From positions 91,860-155,859 of the forward strand of contig NZ_JANCLX010000015.1 in NCBI RefSeq assembly GCF_024295805.1: a stretch of DNA of 64,000 bases, given 5' to 3'. Below are positions 60,760-64,000 of this stretch, one piece after another. The translations under genes and the position numbers were made by a program. The first letter of the stretch is position 1, and each line of letters begins with the position of its first letter. Source of the DNA: Streptomyces cucumeris. GTDB lineage: Bacteria; Actinomycetota; Actinomycetes; Streptomycetales; Streptomycetaceae. The notes under the pieces are model-generated. The model was not told the DNA's origin and did no database searches. It worked only from the letters and a program-made list of their open reading frames with translations.

Positions 60760-61374
60760 TCAGCCCTTCACGGGCCATTCCAGCGGCTCGTTGTAGAAGC
60801 CCTGGGTCAGCTCCACCGCGGCGGCCTTCTGGCCCTCCGGGATGAGGAAGGTGGTGCAGATCTTCTCCGACTGCCCGGCCGAGAGCTTCTTGTAGCTGTC
60901 GGGCTCGGGGCAGTTGTTCCACTTCGCCTCGCCCATGAGCACGAGGAGGGCGCGGGTGCGGTTCTGGACGTTGGTCCGCAGGACCAGGTCGTCGTCCATG
61001 TCGTCGAGTTCCATGGCCTTGCCGCTCTTGTGGGTGAGCGTGGACCAGACATGGACGGGTATCTGCAGACCGTCCTTCTTGTCCTTCTTCAGGCCGGACG
61101 CGTCCATTTCGGCCTTGGTGCCGGTCACCACCTTGGTGGGCGTGACCGTGAAGGTGGCCCCGTCGGACTCCTTCATATCGCTCTTCTGGGCCGGGCTGGG
61201 CTCACCGAGCCGGAAGGTCTGCTTCTTCTTCCCGGCGTCGGAGGGGGCCGCGGCATGGTCCTTCTTGCCGTCGGACTTCCCCTTCTTGGACCCCGAGTCA
61301 TTGCAGCCCACCAGAGCCACCGCCAGTGCCACGACGCCCAGCGTCGCCGGCACGGCACGCGTCCACGTTCGCAT
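60760..61374 (-). CDS. Secreted lipoprotein (204 aa), unknown function
   Basis: Signal peptide with lipobox LVGC and Cys24, followed by a Lys/Ser/Asp-rich spacer (about 25-55) and a beta-sandwich-like domain of the DUF4352/Telomeric-like type (TFTVTPTKVVTGTKAEMD, then VLRTNVQNRTRALLVLMGEA). One Cys in NNCPEP and one in KICTTF may pair. GAGGAC precedes the ATG. Located between the response regulator and an AAC(3)-like gene; a sensor or target of the two-component system is possible but not shown. Confidence 0.75.
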   Translation of the reverse strand: MRTWTRAVPATLGVVALAVALVGCNDSGSKKGKSDGKKDHAAAPSDAGKKKQTFRLGEPSPAQKSDMKESDGATFTVTPTKVVTGTKAEMDASGLKKDKKDGLQIPVHVWSTLTHKSGKAMELDDMDDDLVLRTNVQNRTRALLVLMGEAKWNNCPEPDSYKKLSAGQSEKICTTFLIPEGQKAAAVELTQGFYNEPLEWPVKG

Positions 61375-61598
61375 GTCGTCCTCACTCTCCCCGTTGTGTG
61401 CGATCCCGGCCGGCCGTTCGACGGCATCGGTACCGGGCGATGACGTCTCCCTCGCGATCCTGCCGGGCGCGCGGGCACACGGATGTGCGGCAGCGCGGGA
61501 CGGTACCGGGGGACATGACGTCGTGGATGATGGTAGCGAGTGGCCGGATCTCGCCTTCACGGGCCCGGGTCGGCGGACCGGGAGCGTGTCCCGGGCCG

Positions 61599-62465
61599 TT
61601 AGCCGAGCTTCTCCTCGATCCAGCCGACGCCGAAGCGCACCACCTCCGGCGCCTCGAACAGATGGCTCTCCGCGGCGCCCACCGTGCCCCGCACCCCGAA
61701 CCCGGCGGCCAGCATGTCCCGCGCGATGACCGTGAACGGCTCCTCCCCGGGCACCACCGCGGAGTAGTCGAACGCCCCGTCCTCGGTGTCGATGTCGTGG
61801 AAGCTCCGCCACTCCCGCCGCCCGTCCACCAGGACCGGCTGCTCGTAGCGGACGTACCGCTTGCCGGGGGCCTCGGCCAGCGCCTCGGCGTGGTGCAGCA
61901 GGGTGATCGTGTCCAGCGGGGCGCCGAGCAGCAGCACCCGCCCGCCCCGCTCCGCCAGCCGCGCCAGCGGGCTGCCGGGGCCGTGCGGACCGTCCCACGG
62001 GTGGTCGGCCATCAGCTCACCGGCCGCCGCCCCGACCGCCACGAATCCGGCGTCGGGATGGCGGCTGCGGACCGCTCCCGGCCAGTGCCGCAGCGCCTCC
62101 GGCAGCCTGCCGTTGTGGTGGTCCGCCTCGCTCAGCGCCGGGTCGTAGGCGGGGTGTTCGGCGCGGACGGCCCGCTGCCACTCCGGTGGCCACTCGGCCA
62201 GGTCGTACGGCGGTGCGTCGTTCCAGCCGCAGGACGCCATCAGGGTGCCGTCCGCGCCCACGACGTCCAGCAGCGCGCCGATGACGGTGGGCGGGCCGCC
62301 CGCCACATAGCCGAGGGCGGACAGCCGGGTGTGGAACATGACCGTGTCGCCCTGGGTCAGACCCAGCGTCCGCAGATCTGCGGCCAGCCGGGTCCGGGTC
62401 ACCGGGCCGCCGGACCGCTCCAGGAGTTCCTTCTCGTCCACGTCCTCACCCAACCAAAGGGGCAC
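61599..62465 (-). CDS. Aminoglycoside N(3)-acetyltransferase family protein
   Basis: 288 residues of the AAC(3)/Antibiotic_NAT family: HTRLSALGYVAGG, LMASCGWNDAP, RSRHPDAGFVAVGAAA (catalytic His), PGSPLARLAERGGRVLLLGA and the C-terminal EEPFTVIARDML. Known members acetylate aminoglycosides at N3 with acetyl-CoA, while others modify different amines. GTG start; another GTG eight codons on, preceded by GAGGAC, is possible. A producer's self-resistance is not implied, as no aminoglycoside genes are here. Confidence 0.87.
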   Translation of the reverse strand: MPLWLGEDVDEKELLERSGGPVTRTRLAADLRTLGLTQGDTVMFHTRLSALGYVAGGPPTVIGALLDVVGADGTLMASCGWNDAPPYDLAEWPPEWQRAVRAEHPAYDPALSEADHHNGRLPEALRHWPGAVRSRHPDAGFVAVGAAAGELMADHPWDGPHGPGSPLARLAERGGRVLLLGAPLDTITLLHHAEALAEAPGKRYVRYEQPVLVDGRREWRSFHDIDTEDGAFDYSAVVPGEEPFTVIARDMLAAGFGVRGTVGAAESHLFEAPEVVRFGVGWIEEKLG

Positions 62466-62531
62466 TGATACGGCATCACCTTTTCCGCCGGGCCGGGCCG
62501 GGCCGGGCCAAGGCCGTTCCGGGCGGGCGGA

Positions 62532-63809
62532 TCAGGCGGTGGGCCGGGGCGCGGTGAGCGCGCAGGGGATCTCCATAGTCACCATGGTCGGCCCGCCGGG
62601 CGGACTGCTGACCGCGAGGATCCCGTCGAAGGCGCCCAGCCGCCGTTCGATCCCGTCCAGCCCGCCGCCCGGCGCGATCCGGGCGCCGCCACGGCCGTCG
62701 TCGGTCACCACGATCCGCAGAGTGGCGCCGTCATGGTGCAGATCGACCCACATCCGGGCGGCGCCGGAGTGCTTGGCCGCGTTGGTCAGCGCCTCGCTGA
62801 CCGCGAAGTACGCGGCCGACTCCACCGGTTCGTCGGCCCGGCCCGGCACCTCCACGTCCACCTCGACCGGGATCGTCATCCGCAGCGCCAGCGCCCGTAC
62901 CGCGTCGCCGAGACCGCGTTCGGCCAGGACCGGCGGATGGATACCGCGGACCAGGTCACGCAGTTCGGACAGCGCCTCCGCCGAGTCGCTGCGGGCCGCG
63001 GCGAGCATCTCCTTGGCCTTGGCCGGGTCCTTCTCGATCAGTGCCTCGATGGTGCCCAGGCTCATCCCCATGGCCACCAGCCGGGCCTGCGCGCCGTCGT
63101 GCAGATCGCGTTCGATACGGCGCAGTTCGGCGGCCGAGGTGTCCACCGCGTCATGACGGGTCTCGGTCAGCCGCCGCACCCGCGCGGCCAGCGCCATCTG
63201 CGGGGTGGGGGCCAGGAACGCCCGGGACACCAGGAAGCCGGTGCGCAGCAGCAGGGGCGAGATCACCAGACCGGCACCGAAGAAGACCACGCCGAGCAGC
63301 GCGGCGAGCAGCGCGGTCGACTGGGAGTCGATCGGGACGAAGGCGTACCAGTAGGTGCCGCCCGCGTCCACGACCGGCCGCCACACACCCGCGGCCATCA
63401 CCCACGCCTCCACCCCGTAGGGGACGAAAGCGAAGGTCAGCGTGGCGAGGAACAGGCCGCCGATCATGTCGTAGAACAGCCACAGCAGATCCCGCCAGGT
63501 CGCCGGATCCTTCAGCAGGAAGGTCAGCAGCTCCACCTGGCCGGTCAGGCCCGGGCGGCGGTCCGCGGGCAGCGGGCGGTAGGGCACCGGGATCTCGACC
63601 CCGGCCCAGCGGGCGGCCAGCAGTCGCCGGGAGCCGGCATAGCTGCGCACCAGGCGCACCATCACGGGCGTGGTGAACATCCCCAGACCCAGCGGGATGA
63701 AGCACAGGGACAGCACCATCAGCGTGAACAGCGGGATCGAGCAGAGCGCCGTGATGAACAGCAGCGCAAGACCCTGTGCGCAGGCCGTGAACCCGCTGCG
63801 TACCTTCAT
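62532..63809 (-). CDS. Two-component sensor histidine kinase (HisKA_3)
   Basis: 425 residues. An N-terminal membrane sensor with four or more helices (about 10-40, 110-140, 160-200), HisKA_3 dimerisation helix with the phosphorylated His about 237 in RIERDLHDGAQARL, and an HATPase domain with N-box EALTNAAKHSGA and G-boxes DDGRGGARIAPGGGLDGI. NarL-type kinases of this kind normally sit next to their regulator. ATG at 63809 places the first helix about residue 10; an upstream start is less likely. Gap to the AAC(3) gene is 66 nt. Confidence 0.9.
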   Translation of the reverse strand: MKVRSGFTACAQGLALLFITALCSIPLFTLMVLSLCFIPLGLGMFTTPVMVRLVRSYAGSRRLLAARWAGVEIPVPYRPLPADRRPGLTGQVELLTFLLKDPATWRDLLWLFYDMIGGLFLATLTFAFVPYGVEAWVMAAGVWRPVVDAGGTYWYAFVPIDSQSTALLAALLGVVFFGAGLVISPLLLRTGFLVSRAFLAPTPQMALAARVRRLTETRHDAVDTSAAELRRIERDLHDGAQARLVAMGMSLGTIEALIEKDPAKAKEMLAAARSDSAEALSELRDLVRGIHPPVLAERGLGDAVRALALRMTIPVEVDVEVPGRADEPVESAAYFAVSEALTNAAKHSGAARMWVDLHHDGATLRIVVTDDGRGGARIAPGGGLDGIERRLGAFDGILAVSSPPGGPTMVTMEIPCALTAPRPTA

Positions 63810-64000
63810 GCGTCGTCCCCCTGGTGGTCGGTGCCCGGTGGCCCGGTGATCAGCCCTCATTCTCGGGCACGTCCAGTCTGCGGCCGCGTTCCTCCCCGGT
63901 CACGGGGGTCTGGCCCCGCCCGGGGGTGTAGCTGGCCCCACCCCCCGGTGTCGCCTTCCGGCTCCCGGACCCGGGGGCTGCCCGGCTGGGGCGGAAGCGC

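Noticed and set aside
63810..64000. Promoter or gene start at the right edge
   Set aside because: Only GC-rich sequence without a supported -10/-35 or ribosome site; it probably contains the kinase promoter but I cannot place it.

Overview
The window looks like a stretch of Streptomyces chromosome. GC content is very high with GC-rich third codon positions, many GTG/TTG starts and ATGA/GTGA overlaps, and several genes appear to lack a leader. The gene content is typical of the genus: AfsR-like regulator, F420 reductase, mycothiol-dependent enzyme, DmdR1-type iron box, CsoR-type copper box, glnA2 and glnE. The clustering of nadE, glnA2, glnE and the malEFG/aglA/pullulanase block recalls the core of the S. 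coelicolor chromosome; that synteny is from memory and not computed here.

Layout. 0-4.5 kb: iron-boxed heme oxygenase, map, an MFS exporter and small conserved proteins. 4.6-9.0 kb: a four-gene operon of an intracellular sialidase and a carbohydrate ABC importer, with a clear promoter and an operator- or attenuator-like inverted repeat. 9.0-15 kb: F420:NADPH reductase, a site-2 protease, a remnant of a Uma2-type gene and a 1275-residue AfsR/SARP-type regulator. 15-19 kb: a sodium:solute symporter with its DUF3311 partner and a DrrAB-type ABC exporter preceded by 11-bp-phased repeats. 19-26 kb: panB, an MFS pump with its TetR repressor, a membrane-anchored EEP-family enzyme, a second MFS pump and a hydrolase behind a MerR-type promoter. 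26-38 kb: nadE, a multicopper oxidase with a distant CsoR-type box, glnA2, a lower-GC accessory patch (tRNA-Tyr-like gene, truncated HEPN-like gene, NUDIX, tRNA-Ser) and glnE. 38-42.7 kb: MepB, a YheO-type regulator with a threonine-synthase-like enzyme behind an 11-bp tandem repeat array, a HAD phosphatase and a PAP2 enzyme. 42.8-54.6 kb: the maltose/maltodextrin locus. 54.6-64 kb: a degenerate sigma-like membrane protein, a GH89-like alpha-N-acetylglucosaminidase, and a response regulator and histidine kinase separated by a lipoprotein and an AAC(3)-family enzyme.

How the genes work together. The maltose locus imports malto-oligosaccharides (malEFG), cleaves them inside the cell (two GH13 glucosidases) and debranches polymers outside (pullulanase), under two LacI repressors. 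The GH13-LacI pair is present twice, in inverted orientation, on either side of malEFG. TTGC/GCAA half-sites and a shared TGTTACGTTC promoter block occur at three control regions. The glnA2/glnE pair belongs to nitrogen metabolism, though glnA2 is probably a gamma-glutamylpolyamine synthetase rather than a target of glnE.

Most unusual signals: a tandem 11-bp array upstream of the PLP-enzyme operon; a 4x11-bp phased TGTC repeat upstream of the DrrA-like gene; the inverted GH13-LacI duplication; a tRNA-Tyr-like gene with non-canonical positions inside an island with a decapitated HEPN gene; and a sigma-like/TM/exported-domain fusion. No CRISPR array, insertion sequence, integrase or complete biosynthetic cluster was seen.
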